A DNA stretch of 64,000 nucleotides from Mycolicibacterium sp. P1-18 (GCF_008329535.1 NZ_NPKR01000002.1:700085-764084); one strand, 5' to 3'; shown: positions 6,382-17,253, numbered from the stretch's first letter. Made by a program: numbers and translations. Notes: generated by a model from the letters alone, not told the origin.

Positions 6382-9300
6382 GTGACGGCCTATCCGCGAC
6401 CGGCGAGTGGATCGCCGAGCTTTCCCGACCTCGAGCTCGAGGTGCTCGACTACTGGGACGGCGACGGCACCTTCCGCGCCAGCATCGACCGCCGGGACGG
6501 CGCGCCGGAATACGTCTTCTACGACGGCCCCCCGTTCGCCAACGGGCTGCCGCACTACGGCCACCTGCTGACGGGGTACGTCAAGGACATCGTCCCGCGC
6601 TATCAGACGATGCGCGGCTTCAAGGTCGAGCGCCGGTTCGGCTGGGACACCCACGGGTTGCCCGCCGAGTTGGAGGCGCAGCGTCAGCTCGGCATCACCG
6701 AGAAGGCCCAGATCGAGGAACTGGGCATCGACGCCTTCAACGCGGCCTGCCGCGCGTCGGTGCTCAAGTACACGGCGGAGTGGCGGGCCTACGTGACCCG
6801 CCAGGCCCGCTGGGTCGACTTCGACCACGACTACAAGACCCTCGACCTCGGCTACATGGAGTCGGTGCTTTGGGCGTTCAAGCAGCTGTGGGACAAGGGC
6901 CTGGCCTACGAGGGCAACCGCGTTCTCCCGTACTGCTGGAACGACGAGACCCCGCTGTCCAGTCACGAACTGCGGATGGACGACGACGTCTACCAGAACC
7001 GGCAGGACCCGGCGGTGACGGTGGGCTTCCGGATCGACCATGGCCCGCTGGCCGGGTCTCACCTCCTGGTGTGGACGACGACGCCGTGGACGTTGCCGTC
7101 CAACCAGGCAGTCGCCGTCAACCCGGACGTCACCTACGTCCAGGTGGAGGGCGTCGACGGCAAGCGCTACGTCCTGGCCGAGGCCCGTGTCGCGTCCTAT
7201 GCGCGGGAGCTGGGCGAGGAGCCGACGGTGGTCGGTTCGCACTCCGGCCGGGAGCTGCTCGGCGTCGGGTACGTGCCGCCGTTTCCCTACTTCATGGACT
7301 CGCCCAACGCCTTCCGGGTGCTGCCGGCCGACTTCGTCACCACCGACGACGGCACCGGCATCGTGCACATGGCCCCGGCCTACGGCGAGGACGACAAGGC
7401 CACCGCGGACGCGGCCGACATCGTCGCCGTCACGCCGGTGGACTCCAAGGGCCGGTTCGACGCCACCGTCCCGGACTACGCCGGCCAGCACGTCTTCGAC
7501 GCCAACGCCCAGATCATCCGCGATCTGAAGAACGGCACCGGCGCGGCGGCCGCCAACGGCGCGGTCCTGCTGCGACACGAGACCTACGACCACTCCTACC
7601 CGCACTGCTGGCGGTGCCGGAACCCGCTGATCTACCGGGCGGTGTCGTCGTGGTTCGTCAAGGTCACCGACTTCCGCGACCGGATGGTGGAGCTGAATCA
7701 GCAGATCACCTGGTATCCCGAACACGTCAAGGACGGCCAGTTCGGCAAGTGGCTGTCCAACGCGCGCGACTGGTCGGTGTCGCGAAACCGCTACTGGGGC
7801 AGTCCCATTCCGGTGTGGAAGTCCGACGATCCGGCCTACCCCAGGATCGACGTCTACGGCAGCCTCGACGAGTTGGAGCGCGACTTCGGCGTGCGTCCGA
7901 CCGATCTGCATCGGCCGTACATAGACGAGCTGACGCGGCCGAACCCCGACGATCCGACCGGCGCGTCGACGATGCGGCGCATCGAGGACGTCTTCGACGT
8001 CTGGTTCGACTCGGGGTCCATGCCCTACGCGCAGGTGCACTACCCGTTCGAGAACGTCGACTGGTTCGACGGTCACAACCCGGCCGACTTCATCGTCGAG
8101 TACATCGGGCAGACCAGGGGCTGGTTCTACCTGCTGCACGTCCTGGCCACCGCGCTCTTCGACCGGCCGGCCTTCCGCACCTGCGTGTCCCACGGCATCG
8201 TGCTGGGCAGCGACGGGCAGAAGATGAGCAAGTCGCTGCGCAACTATCCGGACGTCACCGAGGTGTTCGACCGCGACGGTTCCGACGCCATGCGCTGGTT
8301 CCTGATGGCCTCGCCGATCCTTCGCGGCGGCAATCTGGTGGTCACCGAGCAGGGCATCCGCGAGGGTGTCCGGCAGGTGCTGCTGCCGCTGTGGAACGCC
8401 TACTCGTTCCTTGCGCTCTATGCCCCGCAGAAGGGCACGTGGCGGACGGATTCGACGAACGTGCTGGACCGGTACATCCTGGCCAAGCTCGCCGCACTGC
8501 GGGACGACCTCACCGCGTCGCTGGACGTGTGCGACATCTCCGTGGCGTGCGAGCAGCTGCGTCAGTTCACCGAGGCTCTCACCAATTGGTATGTGCGGCG
8601 GTCGCGTTCGCGCTTCTGGGACGAGGACGCCGACGCGATCGACACCCTGCACACGGTGCTCGAGGTCACCTCCAGGTTGGCCGCACCGCTGCTGCCGTTG
8701 ATCACCGAGGTGATCTGGCGGGGTGTGACCGACGGCCGGTCGGTGCATCTCACGGATTGGCCGCAGGCCGGCGAGGTGCCCGCCGATGCGGCCCTGGTGG
8801 CTGCGATGGACCAGGTGCGCGACGTGTGCTCGGTGGCGTCGTCGGTGCGCAAGGCCAAGAAGCTCCGCGTGCGGTTGCCGTTGCCGAAGCTCACGGTGGC
8901 CGTGCGGGATCCCGACGCGCTGCGACCGTTCGCCGATCTGATCGCCGACGAGCTCAACGTCAAGGCCGTCGAGCTCACCGACGACATCGACGCCTACGGA
9001 CGCTTCGAGGTGGCCGTCAACGCCAAGGTCGCCGGTCCGCGGTTGGGCAGGGACGTCCAGGCGGCGATCAAGGCCGTCAAGGCGGGCGAGGGCGTCGTCA
9101 ACCCGGACGGCACCCTGACCGCGGGTCCGGCCACGCTCCAGCCCAGCGAATACACCACCAAACTCGTTGCCGCGGAACCGGAGTGGACCGCCGCGCTGCC
9201 CGACGGCGCGGGTCTGGTGGTCGTCGACGGCACCGTGACGCCCGAGCTGGAGGCCGAGGGCTGGGCCAAGGACCGCGTGCGTGAACTGCAGGACCTGCGC

Positions 9301-9492
9301 AAGTCCTCGGGCCTGGACGTGTCCGACCGCATCACGCTGACGATGTCGGTGCCCGCCGAACGCCGGGAGTGGGCGGAGACGCACGCCGACCTGATCGCCG
9401 GTGAGGTGCTGGCCACGACCTTCACCTTCGGCGAGCCCGCCGACGGCACGGAGATCGGCGACGGGGTGCGGGTCTCGATCGCCAAGGCGTGA
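6382..9492 (+). CDS. ileS: Isoleucyl-tRNA synthetase
   Basis: A 1036-residue class I aminoacyl-tRNA synthetase that charges tRNA-Ile. The HIGH-type motif is at 58-61 (HYGH, after PFANGLP), the editing domain lies between, KMSKS is at 614-618, and the anticodon-binding domain follows. It closely resembles the mycobacterial IleS of eukaryote-like type, which is known for natural mupirocin insensitivity. The start is the GTG at 6382, preceded by AGGAG; the frame is open upstream to 6292, but that part is T-box leader. It is controlled by the T-box immediately upstream. Confidence 0.97.
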   Translation: MTAYPRPASGSPSFPDLELEVLDYWDGDGTFRASIDRRDGAPEYVFYDGPPFANGLPHYGHLLTGYVKDIVPRYQTMRGFKVERRFGWDTHGLPAELEAQRQLGITEKAQIEELGIDAFNAACRASVLKYTAEWRAYVTRQARWVDFDHDYKTLDLGYMESVLWAFKQLWDKGLAYEGNRVLPYCWNDETPLSSHELRMDDDVYQNRQDPAVTVGFRIDHGPLAGSHLLVWTTTPWTLPSNQAVAVNPDVTYVQVEGVDGKRYVLAEARVASYARELGEEPTVVGSHSGRELLGVGYVPPFPYFMDSPNAFRVLPADFVTTDDGTGIVHMAPAYGEDDKATADAADIVAVTPVDSKGRFDATVPDYAGQHVFDANAQIIRDLKNGTGAAAANGAVLLRHETYDHSYPHCWRCRNPLIYRAVSSWFVKVTDFRDRMVELNQQITWYPEHVKDGQFGKWLSNARDWSVSRNRYWGSPIPVWKSDDPAYPRIDVYGSLDELERDFGVRPTDLHRPYIDELTRPNPDDPTGASTMRRIEDVFDVWFDSGSMPYAQVHYPFENVDWFDGHNPADFIVEYIGQTRGWFYLLHVLATALFDRPAFRTCVSHGIVLGSDGQKMSKSLRNYPDVTEVFDRDGSDAMRWFLMASPILRGGNLVVTEQGIREGVRQVLLPLWNAYSFLALYAPQKGTWRTDSTNVLDRYILAKLAALRDDLTASLDVCDISVACEQLRQFTEALTNWYVRRSRSRFWDEDADAIDTLHTVLEVTSRLAAPLLPLITEVIWRGVTDGRSVHLTDWPQAGEVPADAALVAAMDQVRDVCSVASSVRKAKKLRVRLPLPKLTVAVRDPDALRPFADLIADELNVKAVELTDDIDAYGRFEVAVNAKVAGPRLGRDVQAAIKAVKAGEGVVNPDGTLTAGPATLQPSEYTTKLVAAEPEWTAALPDGAGLVVVDGTVTPELEAEGWAKDRVRELQDLRKSSGLDVSDRITLTMSVPAERREWAETHADLIAGEVLATTFTFGEPADGTEIGDGVRVSIAKA

Positions 9493-9493
9493 G

Positions 9494-9727
9494 CTAGGCG
9501 GGGGAGCCGGTCACCCGGGCCGTCTGATCGCCGAGTTGGACCGTGTCGCCGTGCCGCAGCTGGCGGCCGCGGCGGGTCTCGACGGCGTCGTTGACCCGCA
9601 CCAGCCCGTCGACGATGACGCCCTTGGCGTCGGCGCCGCTGTCGATCATGCCCGCGTACTTGAGGAACTGCCCGAGGCGGATCGACTCCGACGAGATCGG
9701 TACGTCCCTTACCCGCTGTGCCGCCAT
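9494..9727 (-). CDS. Small S4-domain RNA-binding protein
   Basis: A 77-residue protein that is essentially one S4 domain. 'SIRLGQFLKYAGMIDSGADAKGVIVDGLVRVNDAVETRRGRQLRHGDTV' matches the S4 fold used by YaaA/RlbA-like proteins to bind structured RNA, probably in ribosome biogenesis or quality control. The ATG at 9727 gives the usual family length; the frame stays open upstream without a better start. It begins 11 bp downstream of the acyltransferase-like gene on the same strand and converges on ileS, whose stop lies one base away. Confidence 0.85.
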   Translation of the reverse strand: MAAQRVRDVPISSESIRLGQFLKYAGMIDSGADAKGVIVDGLVRVNDAVETRRGRQLRHGDTVQLGDQTARVTGSPA

Positions 9728-9737
9728 GCGCGTCAGG

Positions 9738-11084
9738 CTATTCGACGGTGCCGACGAGGCCCATGTCGGCCAACGCCCGGGCGAACGACTCGCGCAACGC
9801 CGCGCGGGTGTTCGTGCCGCCGACCACCCAGCTGCCGACGGTGACGAACACACGGCGATCCGTCCGCCCCGACCCCATGAACAACATGCCACCCATGCGG
9901 TCGAGGATCGTCGTGGTGATCTTCGGTTCGAGCATCCGCAGCGTGAGGTAGTCGGCCTCGGTCCCGTCGGGGCGGTTGGTCTCCGGTGCGAGCACGCCGA
10001 GGTTGGAGCACCCGATGGGATTGCCCACCTGCTGCACCAGGCCCTCGAGCCGGCGGACCAGGAACGCGGGCGTCAGCGGCACCAGCGCCAGCGGTCCCAG
10101 GAGTTCGTTGGGCGTGTCGGCCAGGGCGGTCAGCGCGTCCCTGAGGTCGGTGCGCACCCGGCCGAGATCGGAGGTGACCGTGCTCGGGTCGACGGTCACG
10201 GTGGTCGCGGTCAGCGCGTTCGCGCGGGTGTCACCCGGCGTGCGCTCGCTGACCGGCAGCGACACCCGCACCATGCCGTCGTCGTCGACGCGCCCCAGGA
10301 TCTGGCCGAGGCGGGCGCTCAGCCCGACGAACAACGAGTTACTGCTGCCGCCAAGCTCTTTCGCCCGACGGTCCCACTGCTCGACGTCGAAGAAGACCGC
10401 CGAGTTGGGCACCACGACCTCACCGGACTCCGCACCGGCCACGCGTCGGGTGCGCGGCTTGCCACCCGACTTCATCGACGTGGATAGCCCCTCACTCTCC
10501 TTCCTGGCCACCCGCACCGCCGAGACCACCGCCTTCGCCATCTCGGGCACGTCCCGCAGCGCCCGTCGACCGTCCTCGCGCACCGCCTGCCGGCGCGGCC
10601 GGTACCCGGGTGGCGGATAGCCGAGGTCGCGGCGAACCCCTCCCACCGCGTCGACGATGGCGTCGATGATGGCCTTTGCGTCGCCGACCGAGTGGGACAC
10701 GATCAGGGTCACCGCCGTGCCGCCACCGGTCAGGGGCTGCACGCCGAGATGCCATGCGGGCCCGTACTGGGGGTCGATCGGCAGCCGGAGCCGTTCGTCG
10801 GCCCAGGTCCACACCTCGGCCCTCGGCCGGTCCTCCGCGGCGATCTCGACGGTGGGCGGCCCGGGAGCCGCGACCCAGCGGTCCCGGCCGAACGGCAGTG
10901 CCGATCGCTCGATGTGCCGGCCCAGCAGCCCGTAGCCGAGGTTGGCGTGGAAGCGCCGCAGCCCGTCCAGGTCGACGGCCCGCTCGTAGATCCAGGTGAA
11001 CTGGATCAGGGGGCCGCGGCCGAGCGCCCGCAACGCGAGGAAGGAGCCCTGGTCGATGTAGGCGAGCGTATTGTCCACTGCCAC
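9738..11084 (-). CDS. PapA/condensation-superfamily acyltransferase-like protein
   Basis: A 448-residue soluble protein of the CoA-dependent acyltransferase (chloramphenicol acetyltransferase/condensation) superfamily. The catalytic HxxxD motif is at H131-D135 (SHSVGDAK). A second-half 'SLPVSERTPGDTRAN' region resembles the structural DFGWG-equivalent area, though DFGWG itself is not seen. Related proteins esterify polyketides or transfer acyl groups to sugars or alcohols; the substrate cannot be told from sequence. It starts 14 bp before the next upstream gene's stop and probably forms an operon with the S4 and DUF2505 genes. Confidence 0.75.
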   Translation of the reverse strand: MAVDNTLAYIDQGSFLALRALGRGPLIQFTWIYERAVDLDGLRRFHANLGYGLLGRHIERSALPFGRDRWVAAPGPPTVEIAAEDRPRAEVWTWADERLRLPIDPQYGPAWHLGVQPLTGGGTAVTLIVSHSVGDAKAIIDAIVDAVGGVRRDLGYPPPGYRPRRQAVREDGRRALRDVPEMAKAVVSAVRVARKESEGLSTSMKSGGKPRTRRVAGAESGEVVVPNSAVFFDVEQWDRRAKELGGSSNSLFVGLSARLGQILGRVDDDGMVRVSLPVSERTPGDTRANALTATTVTVDPSTVTSDLGRVRTDLRDALTALADTPNELLGPLALVPLTPAFLVRRLEGLVQQVGNPIGCSNLGVLAPETNRPDGTEADYLTLRMLEPKITTTILDRMGGMLFMGSGRTDRRVFVTVGSWVVGGTNTRAALRESFARALADMGLVGTVE

Positions 11085-11098
11085 ATGCTAAGCGCCGC

Positions 11099-11605
11099 TC
11101 AGCGCGGCTCGGACAGCCAGGCGTCGGTGACGGTGACGACGTCGACGATCCCGTTGGCGAGTTGTCCCGCGACGAACGTGGCGATCGGCCCGCCGATCAG
11201 CGGCACGTTGACCTTCACCGTGGCGGTGCCGGTCAGTCGGGTGCCCGGCCCGTCGGGGGTCAGCTCCACCGCGCCGCGACCGGACATGGGCGTCCTGGGC
11301 GCGTCGACGGTGATCTCGCCGTGGACCGTGCCGTCGTCGGCGGCGAACCACTCCTCGCGCTGCACGATCTCCAGCGACGCCAGGCGCAGCCGTCGAATCG
11401 GGTCGGGCAGCTGGTCGCCGCCGAAGCGCATGGTCATCGCCACGGTGATCCGGCCGGCGGGGTCCGTCGTCAGAGCATCCAGGGTCGGCGAACCCGCTTC
11501 GAAGGCACCCAGGCGAGCGCGCCAGTACCGGTCGTCCTCGAACGCACCCAGAATGCGTTCCAGTGAATGCGGCGACGCCGCGGTCAAGGGCATCGAACGC
11601 AGCAC
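11099..11605 (-). CDS. DUF2505 family protein
   Basis: A 168-residue protein with the DUF2505 layout, a START/SRPBCC-like hydrophobic-ligand fold common in mycobacteria. The pattern includes 'ERILGAFEDDRYWRARLGAF', 'GRGAVELTPDGPGTRLTGTATVKVNVPLIGG' and a C-terminal helix. No enzyme motif is visible. The start is GTG at 11605 or ATG at 11593 (MPLTAAS); the longer form is given. A perfect 16-bp palindrome lies about 40 bp upstream. The gene precedes the PapA-like gene by 14 bp, so a shared transcript is likely. Confidence 0.75.
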   Translation of the reverse strand: MLRSMPLTAASPHSLERILGAFEDDRYWRARLGAFEAGSPTLDALTTDPAGRITVAMTMRFGGDQLPDPIRRLRLASLEIVQREEWFAADDGTVHGEITVDAPRTPMSGRGAVELTPDGPGTRLTGTATVKVNVPLIGGPIATFVAGQLANGIVDVVTVTDAWLSEPR

Positions 11606-11645
11606 GCGACGCCCCCGCCAATTAGTCGTGGTCGAACGGCGTGGT

Positions 11646-11661
11646 CATTCGAATTCGAATG
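11646..11661. repeat. Perfect 16-bp palindrome, candidate operator
   Basis: CATTCGAATTCGAATG is fully self-complementary and AT-rich compared with its GC-rich surroundings. It lies between the end of the exported-protein gene and the start of the DUF2505 gene, where the latter's promoter should be. A regulator site is the simplest reading. Confidence 0.5.
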
Positions 11662-11674
11662 CCAGTCGACGCGC

Positions 11675-12229
11675 TCAGATGAACGGAATCCCGGGGGTCA
11701 AATCCGGTGGTGGCGGAAGTCCGAGCGGGTTGAGCGGGTTGATCGACGGCGGGGGAGGCAACTGCGGTGCGGGCAGCGCGGCGGCCAGGTTGGGCACCGC
11801 GGCAGCGGCCGCGCCGCCACCGAAGCCGCCGATCTGCGGCTGCACGGCGAAGTTCAGGTTCGGCACCAGGCCGAGTCCGACGCTTGGCAGCACCACGTCG
11901 GGCAGGTTCACGGTGCCCAGAGACGGGATTCCACCAGGTAGACCGCCCAATCCACCGACGCCACCGGCGCCGCCGGCCAGCGAGGGCGGAGGCGGCAGGG
12001 CCTGCAGCTGCTTGCTGATCCCGGCCACCAGGTCGACGCACTGGTGATTCTCTTCGTCCACGATGGTGCCGTCGGGGCAGTTGAGGCCCTTGTCGGCCTT
12101 GGCCGAATCGGATCCCGAGTCGGCATGGCTGATGGCAGGAACGACGACGGTCCCGTAGAGCAGGGGGCCTACGGCGAGAGCCGAGCCGGACGCGAGGGTC
12201 AGCAGCGCTCGCTTCAATCGGACGGTCAT
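11675..12229 (-). CDS. Exported proline/glycine-rich protein
   Basis: A 184-residue protein with a clear Sec signal peptide: basic MTVRLKRAL, a hydrophobic core to about residue 27, then 'AISHADS' with a likely AxA-type cleavage site near residue 35. The mature part has one Cys pair (GLNCPDGTIVDEENHQC) and then a low-complexity tail rich in Pro, Gly, Leu and Asn (GGVGGLGGLPGG; NPLNPLGLPPPP). I do not recognise a family. The ATG at 12229 has an AAGGA ribosome site, and a TACACT -10 lies at 12272-12277 on the minus strand. It is probably cell-wall associated (inference). Confidence 0.75.
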   Translation of the reverse strand: MTVRLKRALLTLASGSALAVGPLLYGTVVVPAISHADSGSDSAKADKGLNCPDGTIVDEENHQCVDLVAGISKQLQALPPPPSLAGGAGGVGGLGGLPGGIPSLGTVNLPDVVLPSVGLGLVPNLNFAVQPQIGGFGGGAAAAAVPNLAAALPAPQLPPPPSINPLNPLGLPPPPDLTPGIPFI

Positions 12230-12393
12230 GTAATTCCTTGCTGAAATAGACGCAATGAACGAATCGAATTGAGTGTAGACAATTGTTCGGTCGCTGCCCA
12301 CCGCTGACCGAATACGGGCAAATGGAATGTTTGCGCATCCGCTCGTGGGCTGGTCAGGCTGCCCTCGATGCGTGGCGGATCGGGCGCGCGCCC

Positions 12394-12406
12394 TAGCATC
12401 GCCTTC
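12394..12406 (+). promoter_or_regulatory. Leaderless promoter of dinX
   Basis: A consensus TAGCAT -10 (12394-12399) lies exactly 7 bp before the ATG at 12407, and there is no ribosome site. This is the standard geometry of a mycobacterial leaderless mRNA. No LexA box is visible. Confidence 0.55.
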
Positions 12407-13762
12407 ATGGAGGGGCGCTGGGTCCTGCACTTCGACATGGATGCGTTCTTCGCCTCGGTCGAGCAGTTGACGCGACCGACCCTGCGCGGCCGGCCCGTTC
12501 TGGTCGGCGGGCTCGGTGGCCGGGGCGTGGTGGCGGGGGCGAGTTACGAGTCGCGCGTCTACGGCGCCCGGTCGGCCATGCCCATGCATCAGGCCCGCCG
12601 GATGGTCGGACCCGCGGCCGTGGTGTTGCCACCGCGCGGCGTCGTCTACGGGGTGGCCAGCGGCAAGGTTCTCGACACCGTGCGCGCGATGGTCCCGGTT
12701 CTCGAGCAGCTGTCGTTCGACGAGGCGTTCGGCGAACCGGCCGAGCTGGTGGGAGCCGACGCCGCCGAGGTGCGCCGATTCTGCGAGGAACTGCGCGCCC
12801 GGGTGCTCGCGGAGACGGGGCTGATCGCGTCGGTCGGCGCCGGTTCCGGCAAGCAGCTCGCCAAGATCGCCTCCGACCTGGCCAAGCCCGACGGCATCCG
12901 CGTCGTGCCCCGCGACGAGGAACGCGCGCTGCTGGCCGGGCTGCCGGTGCGCCGGCTGTGGGGAATCGGGCCGGTCGCGGAGGAGAGGTTGCACCGTCTG
13001 GGCGTCGACACCGTCGGCGCGCTGGCGGCGCTGAGTGCCTCCGAGGTCGCCGACATCCTCGGCGGCACCGTCGGGCCCGCGCTGCACCTGCTGGCCAGGG
13101 GCGTCGACGACCGGCCCGTGGCGGAACGGTTGGGCGCCAAGCAGATCAGCGCCGAGTCGACCTTCGCGGCCGACCTGATCACGCTCGATCAGCTGCGTGA
13201 CGCGACCGGCCCCATCGCCGAGCACGCGCACGCGCGCCTGCTCCGCGACGGCCGGGGCGCGCGCACCGTCACCGTGAAGCTGAAGAAGTCCGACATGAGC
13301 ACGCTGACCCGCTCGGCGACCCTGCCGTACGCGACCGCGGACCCGGCCACGCTGATCGGCACCGCCCGCCGGCTGCTGCTCGACCCGGTCGAGATCGGGC
13401 CCGTCAGGCTGCTCGGCGTGGGGTTCTCCGGACTGTCCGACGTCCTGCAGGAGTCGTTGTTCCCCGACCTCGACCAGACCCTCGAGGCGTCCGTCGGTCA
13501 CGACGCCGGCCCGGTGACCGGAACCCCGGCGCCCGCCGCCGAGGGGTGGCGCATCGGTGACGACGTCACCCACTCCGCCTTCGGGCACGGCTGGGTGCAG
13601 GGCGCCGGGCACGGCGTGATGACGGTGCGCTTCGAGACCCGCGCGACCGGACCGGGACTGGCGCACACGATGCCCCACGACAGTCCCGACGTGGCGCGGG
13701 CCAACCCGGTGGACAGCCTCGACTGGCCGGACTACGTCGCCGCGATGGCCCAGGCGGAGTGA
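12407..13762 (+). CDS. dinX: Y-family DNA polymerase IV (DinB1/DinX)
   Basis: A 451-residue translesion polymerase. The metal-binding motifs are '[13 protein letters not shown]' at the N-terminus and 'LSFDEAF' near residue 106, followed by helix-hairpin-helix and little-finger domains. 'QESLF' near residue 350 is a canonical sliding-clamp binding motif (QxxLF). The C-terminal ~75 residues form a Tudor-like module ([17 protein letters not shown]) of the kind found at the end of UvrD helicases and mycobacterial DinX. The start at 12407 is supported by a -10 box 7 bp upstream. It faces ansA convergently. Confidence 0.94.
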   Translation: MEGRWVLHFDMDAFFASVEQLTRPTLRGRPVLVGGLGGRGVVAGASYESRVYGARSAMPMHQARRMVGPAAVVLPPRGVVYGVASGKVLDTVRAMVPVLEQLSFDEAFGEPAELVGADAAEVRRFCEELRARVLAETGLIASVGAGSGKQLAKIASDLAKPDGIRVVPRDEERALLAGLPVRRLWGIGPVAEERLHRLGVDTVGALAALSASEVADILGGTVGPALHLLARGVDDRPVAERLGAKQISAESTFAADLITLDQLRDATGPIAEHAHARLLRDGRGARTVTVKLKKSDMSTLTRSATLPYATADPATLIGTARRLLLDPVEIGPVRLLGVGFSGLSDVLQESLFPDLDQTLEASVGHDAGPVTGTPAPAAEGWRIGDDVTHSAFGHGWVQGAGHGVMTVRFETRATGPGLAHTMPHDSPDVARANPVDSLDWPDYVAAMAQAE

Positions 13763-13768
13763 CCGGCG

Positions 13769-14704
13769 CTACCGCACGTCGGCCGGCCGCACGTCCGGCA
13801 CGTCGCCCCATCGGGCGAACACGTCGCCGACCACTTCTCCGGCGGCCAGCGCGGCCATCAGCAGGACGCGCGACTGCGGCGGCGGCAGCGTCGTCGCCAC
13901 CACGGCCCCGGCGTCGACCAGCATGCGGCCCGGCCCGTACCCCACCGTGACGCGCGCACCGGGCACCCGGCTGGAGAGCACGACCTCGACGCCGGCTGCC
14001 CGGACCTGCCGGACACCGTCGACCACCGCGGCGCCCGCATTTCCGGATCCAAGGGACTCCAGCACGACGCCCCGGGCCCCCGCCGCGACGCACGCGTCGA
14101 GCGCCACCGCGTCGCTGCCGGCGTAGGTGGCGACGACGTCGACCCGGGGTGCCCGGGCCGCCGACAGTGCGCCGAGCGTCGCCCGCGGCCGGGCACGCGG
14201 AATCACGTCGACGCCCACGAAGCCGGCCCCGGTCTTGGTGAGGCCCAGCGGTTGCCAGATCGTGCCGGCCAGCGTCACGACGACGCCGATTCCCCTGGCG
14301 TCGGGATTCGCGGCGAGCGTCACGGCGTCGTGCAGGTTGGCGGGTCCGTCGGCGTCGGGCGCGTCGGCGCTGCGCATGGCGCCGGTCAGCACCACGGGCA
14401 GGTCACCGCCGTGAGTGAGTTCGAGCCAGAGCGCCGTCTCCTCCATCGTGTCGGTGCCGTGGGTGATCACCACTCCGTCGGCGCCGGCCTCGGTCGCCGC
14501 GGCCACCGCCGCGCTCATCCGGTCCCAGTCCGACGGCACCAGCTCGGAACTGTCCACCGCCATCAGGTCGACGACCTCGACGTCGACGTCGAGACGTAGG
14601 CCCGCGGTGAGGTCGTCACCGGTCTGGGTGGGGCGCGCGACGCCGTCGGCGCCGGTGCTGGTGGCGATGGTGCCGCCGGTGGTGACGACGACGACCCGGC
14701 TCAT
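13769..14704 (-). CDS. ansA: L-asparaginase (type I/II family)
   Basis: A 311-residue asparaginase that hydrolyses L-asparagine to aspartate and ammonia. The first catalytic threonine motif is at the N-terminus ([11 protein letters not shown]), and the second ([12 protein letters not shown]) holds the Thr-Asp pair. '[19 protein letters not shown]' is also conserved. There is no signal peptide, so it should be cytoplasmic. The ATG at 14704 gives '[11 protein letters not shown]', matching known starts; the open frame extends upstream without homology. It lacks a ~20-residue insertion after 'QPLGL' that the M. tuberculosis protein has. It is convergent with dinX and divergent from lspA. Confidence 0.93.
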   Translation of the reverse strand: MSRVVVVTTGGTIATSTGADGVARPTQTGDDLTAGLRLDVDVEVVDLMAVDSSELVPSDWDRMSAAVAAATEAGADGVVITHGTDTMEETALWLELTHGGDLPVVLTGAMRSADAPDADGPANLHDAVTLAANPDARGIGVVVTLAGTIWQPLGLTKTGAGFVGVDVIPRARPRATLGALSAARAPRVDVVATYAGSDAVALDACVAAGARGVVLESLGSGNAGAAVVDGVRQVRAAGVEVVLSSRVPGARVTVGYGPGRMLVDAGAVVATTLPPPQSRVLLMAALAAGEVVGDVFARWGDVPDVRPADVR

Positions 14705-14777
14705 CCGGTGACGGCCCACGGGCCCGCTTCGCTCATGCGGCGATTGTTCACCATGGAACCTTTGGGATGATGGGCGC

Positions 14778-15425
14778 GTGACTGACGAATCAACGGGATC
14801 GACGGAGTCCGCAACCGCGGGCGACGACACCGACGCACCGCCGCGGCGGCGTCGACTGCGCCTGTTGCTCTCGGTCGCCTCCGTCGTGCTGTTCCTCGAC
14901 GTGGTGACGAAGGTGCTGGCGGTGCGGTGGCTGACCCCCCAGCAACCGGTGTCCATCATCGGTGACACGGTGACGTGGACCCTGGTGCGCAACTCGGGCG
15001 CCGCGTTCTCGATGGGCACCAGTTACACCTGGGTGTTGACGCTGGTCGCAACCGGCGTGGTCATCGGCATCATCTGGATGGGCCGACGCCTGGTGTCGCC
15101 GTGGTGGGCCCTCGGGCTCGGCATGATCCTCGGCGGGGCACTCGGCAACCTGGTCGACCGGTTCTTCCGGTCCCCGGGTCCGCTGCGCGGTCACGTCGTG
15201 GACTTCCTGTCGATCGGGTGGTGGCCGGTGTTCAACGTCGCCGACCCGGCCGTGGTGGGAGGGGCGATCCTGTTGGTGGCGCTGTCGTTGTTCGGCTACG
15301 ACTTTGATACCGAGGGGAGGCGTCAGCCGGACCGAGCATCGGACACCGAGGGACGGCGCCAGCCCGAGGCGTCCGAGAAGACCACCGCCGGTCAGCCTGC
15401 CGAAGCCGATACCGAGAGGGACTGA
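14778..15425 (+). CDS. lspA: Lipoprotein signal peptidase II
   Basis: A 215-residue membrane aspartyl protease that removes signal peptides from diacylglyceryl-modified prolipoproteins made by Lgt, whose gene is at the far end of this window. Four TM helices span about residues 28-170. The catalytic Asp motifs are '[11 protein letters not shown]' and 'FNVADPAV'. The C-terminal tail contains an imperfect duplication of 'DTEGRRQP' and is highly charged. It starts with GTG at 14778. Its stop overlaps the next gene's ATG by one base, giving an lspA-rluD-rarD operon. Confidence 0.95.
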   Translation: MTDESTGSTESATAGDDTDAPPRRRRLRLLLSVASVVLFLDVVTKVLAVRWLTPQQPVSIIGDTVTWTLVRNSGAAFSMGTSYTWVLTLVATGVVIGIIWMGRRLVSPWWALGLGMILGGALGNLVDRFFRSPGPLRGHVVDFLSIGWWPVFNVADPAVVGGAILLVALSLFGYDFDTEGRRQPDRASDTEGRRQPEASEKTTAGQPAEADTERD

Positions 15426-16354
15426 TGACGACCCGGTCCATGCCGGTGCCGGAGGGGCTCGCGGGAATGCGGGTGGACGCCGGCTTGGCGCGGCTTCTCG
15501 GGTTGTCCCGTACCGCTGCGGCGACGTTGGCCGAAGACGGCGGCGTGGACGTCGACGGCACCGCGGTGGGCAAGTCCGACCGCCTGGTCGCGGGCGCGTG
15601 GCTGGAGGTGCGCCTGCCGGAAGCGCCTGCGCCGCTGGACAATCCACCGGTCGAGATCGAGGGGATGGACATCCTGTACGCCGACGACGACATCGTCGCC
15701 GTCGACAAGCCGGCCGGGGTCGCCGCGCACGCGTCGGTCGGGTGGACCGGCCCCACGGTGCTCGGCGGGCTGGCCGCCGCGGGCTTCCGGATCACCACCT
15801 CGGGGGTGCCGGAGCGCAAGGGCATCGTGCAGCGTCTGGACGTCGGCACGTCCGGCGTCATGGTGGTGGCGATCTCCGAGCACGCGTACACGGTGCTCAA
15901 GCGCGCCTTCAAGGAGCGCACCGTCGAGAAGCGGTACAGCGCGCTGGTGCAGGGGCATCCCGATCCGTCCAGCGGCACCATCGACGCACCCATCGGCCGG
16001 CACCGCAGCAACGACTGGAAGTTCGCCGTCAGCGAGGGCGGCAGGAACAGCGTCACCCACTACGACACGGTGGAGGCGTTCGCGGCCGCCAGCCTGCTCG
16101 ACGTGCACCTGGAGACCGGCCGCACGCACCAGATCCGCGTGCACTTCTCGGCGCTGCACCACCCGTGCTGCGGCGACATGACCTACGGCGCCGACCCCAC
16201 CCTGGCGAAGCGGCTCGGCCTGGAGCGCCAGTGGCTGCACGCCCGCCAGCTGGCGTTCGCGCACCCCGCCGACGGCCGCCGCGTCGAGATCACCAGCCCG
16301 TACCCGGCCGACCTGCAGCACGCGCTCGACGTCTTGCGGCACCACGACTCGTGA
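15425..16354 (+). CDS. RluD-family pseudouridine synthase
   Basis: A 309-residue RluA/RluD-type pseudouridine synthase that isomerises specific uridines, probably in 23S rRNA. An N-terminal S4 domain ([32 protein letters not shown]) is followed by the catalytic domain. The active-site Asp lies in '[13 protein letters not shown]', and 'YSALVQGHP' and '[13 protein letters not shown]' are further family motifs. The length is typical. It overlaps lspA by one base and rarD by 4 bp, so it is translationally coupled to both, as is usual in mycobacteria. Confidence 0.94.
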   Translation: MTTRSMPVPEGLAGMRVDAGLARLLGLSRTAAATLAEDGGVDVDGTAVGKSDRLVAGAWLEVRLPEAPAPLDNPPVEIEGMDILYADDDIVAVDKPAGVAAHASVGWTGPTVLGGLAAAGFRITTSGVPERKGIVQRLDVGTSGVMVVAISEHAYTVLKRAFKERTVEKRYSALVQGHPDPSSGTIDAPIGRHRSNDWKFAVSEGGRNSVTHYDTVEAFAAASLLDVHLETGRTHQIRVHFSALHHPCCGDMTYGADPTLAKRLGLERQWLHARQLAFAHPADGRRVEITSPYPADLQHALDVLRHHDS

Positions 16355-17253
16355 GTGACGGCTCGGCCGCCGCGACGCGCCGGCGCTCCGGCATGTTCGC
16401 GGGCATCGGCGCATACGTGTGGTGGGGGCTGTGCCCGGGCTTCTTCCCGCTGCTGCTGCCCGCCGGCTCGTTGGAGGTGCTCGCCCACCGGATCGTCTGG
16501 AGCGCGGTGTGTCTGTGCGGGGTCCTCGCGGTCGCCGGTCGGTTCGGCGACCTGCGCACGCTCGGCGGCCGGACGTGGTTGTTGCTGCTGGCCGCGTCGG
16601 CGTTGATCTCGGTCAACTGGGGGATCTACATCTGGGCGGCGACCAACGGCCACGTCGTCGACGCGGCGCTGGGGTACTTCGTGACACCGCTGGTCACGGT
16701 CGCGCTAGGCGTGCTGGTGTTCCGCGAGCGCATCGGGCGCTGGCAGCTCGCCGCCCTGGGGCTGGCCGTCGTGGCGGTGGTGGTGTTGACCGCGGAGGTG
16801 GGGGAGCCGCCGTACGTGGCGGTCGGGCTGGCCATCTCGTTCGGGTTGTACGGCCTGGTGAAGAAGGTGGTGGTGGCCGACCCCAGGGTCAGCGTCGCCG
16901 TCGAAACCCTGCTCGCGTTGCCGTTGGCCGGCGGTTACCTCGTCGTGCTCCAGCTCCTCGGGCAGGGCCACGTGGTTGGCTACGGCGCGGGCCACGCGGC
17001 TCTGCTGGTGCTGGCCGGTCCGGTGACGGCCGTGCCGCTGCTGCTCTTCGCCGCCGGGGCGCAGCGGCTGCCGATGGTGACGATGGGCCTGCTGTTCTAC
17101 TTGAACCCGGCGCTGCAGATGGCCTGGGGCGTGTTCGTCGCCCACGAGCCGATGCCACTCGGGCGATGGATCGGATTCGGACTGATCTGGGTCGCGCTCG
17201 GGGTTCTGACCGTAGGCTCTATGCGCCGCCGCGAGGCGTCGCCCGTTCCGTAG
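16351..17253 (+). CDS. rarD: RarD/EamA-family membrane transporter
   Basis: A 300-residue protein with ten hydrophobic segments arranged as two EamA repeats. It opens with the RarD hallmark '[22 protein letters not shown]' and later has '[28 protein letters not shown]'. RarD proteins belong to the drug/metabolite transporter superfamily; the substrate is unknown. The GTG at 16351 overlaps the pseudouridine synthase stop by 4 bp. It ends 59 bp before a 9-bp inverted repeat that may terminate the operon. Confidence 0.9.
   Translation: MSDGSAAATRRRSGMFAGIGAYVWWGLCPGFFPLLLPAGSLEVLAHRIVWSAVCLCGVLAVAGRFGDLRTLGGRTWLLLLAASALISVNWGIYIWAATNGHVVDAALGYFVTPLVTVALGVLVFRERIGRWQLAALGLAVVAVVVLTAEVGEPPYVAVGLAISFGLYGLVKKVVVADPRVSVAVETLLALPLAGGYLVVLQLLGQGHVVGYGAGHAALLVLAGPVTAVPLLLFAAGAQRLPMVTMGLLFYLNPALQMAWGVFVAHEPMPLGRWIGFGLIWVALGVLTVGSMRRREASPVP

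Noticed and set aside
6262..9384. A 1040-codon antisense frame over ileS
   Set aside because: Same artefact of GC-rich codon use; ileS on the other strand is unambiguous.
12230..12406. SOS (LexA) box upstream of dinX
   Set aside because: I looked for the mycobacterial GAAC-N4-GTTC-type box and found only ACAATTGT and no good match.
11675..13678. A 667-codon version of the exported protein
   Set aside because: The first ~480 codons are antisense to dinX. The signal peptide and ribosome site mark the ATG at 12229.
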